Assembly: GCA_028866355.1 (NCBI GenBank)
Contig: JAGWIH010000144.1
Location: forward strand, 1 to 6,177
DNA length: 6,177 bases
Source: Alphaproteobacteria bacterium
GTDB taxonomy: Bacteria > Pseudomonadota > Alphaproteobacteria > ATCC43930 > CGMCC-115725
Reading direction: 5' to 3'
Part shown: in pieces, positions 5,990-6,177 of the stretch
Position numbering within the stretch: position 1 is the first letter of the stretch
Layout of the letters: each line of letters begins with the position of its first letter
Notes under the pieces: generated by a model
The model's database searches: none
Seen by the model: only the letters and a program-made list of their open reading frames with translations
What the model was told of the DNA's origin: nothing
Program-made: the position numbers and the translations under genes

Positions 5990-6177
5990 AATTCGGTTCG
6001 CGGCCGCGATCGAGCGCGTCGCCGCCATCGGCAATGCCGTCGAGATAACTCTCCCAAACCACCAGATTGACCCGGCAGGCGCGAACCACCGCGTCGGCGG
6101 CGCCCTGGCGGTCGGCTTGCTCGGCGATGGTTTTCCAGCCGAGATTCGAATGGGCGATGTCGGCCGCCTCGTGCAAC
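5982..6177 (-). CDS. Partial gene of unknown function (C-terminal end)
   Basis: The last 64 codons of a minus-strand gene whose start lies beyond the right edge. The peptide begins (in window) LHEAADIAHSNLGWKTIAEQ and ends DRGREPNYV; it is mostly helical and mildly acidic, with no family recognised. Its reality is supported by the 8-bp overlap of its stop with the propeller gene's ATG on the same strand, typical of an operon. A TTG at its first in-window codon should not be taken as the start. It may form a functional pair with the propeller protein. Confidence 0.6.
   Translation of the reverse strand, partial: LHEAADIAHSNLGWKTIAEQADRQGAADAVVRACRVNLVVWESYLDGIADGGDALDRGREPNYV

Overview
The window is GC-rich, densely coding DNA. 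Its gene families and codon use fit an alphaproteobacterium, most likely of the Hyphomicrobiales (Bradyrhizobium or Xanthobacteraceae type). This is inferred from the protein types, because no rRNA or other marker gene is present. No mobile element, tRNA, rRNA or CRISPR array was seen.

Layout. (1) Positions 1-134 form a promoter-like leader with several inverted repeats. (2) Positions 135-2500 hold a two-gene plus-strand operon: a SAM-dependent methyltransferase with an N-terminal DNA-binding-like domain, joined by an ATGA overlap to a divergent methylenetetrahydrofolate reductase (MetF family). (3) Positions 2501-2755 separate convergent genes. This gap holds a weak hairpin after metF, two tiny divergent ORFs that each have a good Shine-Dalgarno, and a hairpin that may terminate the nitroreductase transcript. 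(4) A minus-strand YdjA-type nitroreductase (2756-3313) is divergent from a plus-strand, Tat-exported type I periplasmic binding protein (3508-4755). The 194-bp gap between them has a sigma70-like promoter, a dyad and a tandem repeat. (5) The minus-strand gene 4745-5989 has a DUF2249/TusA-like N-terminal domain followed by a cytoplasmic beta-propeller of eight 40-43 residue units, seven with a histidine at the same place. It overlaps the end of the binding-protein gene tail to tail by 11 bp. Upstream it overlaps by 8 bp the 3' end of another minus-strand gene, which runs off the right edge.

How the genes may work together. The first pair links SAM-dependent methyl transfer to folate one-carbon flow, and the overlap argues for coupled expression. 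The nitroreductase and binding protein share a regulatory gap but have no obvious common pathway. The propeller protein and its cut-off upstream partner form a second overlapping pair of unknown role. The most interesting items are the histidine-ringed DUF2249-propeller fusion, the HTH-methyltransferase/MetF pair, and the two tiny ORFs.
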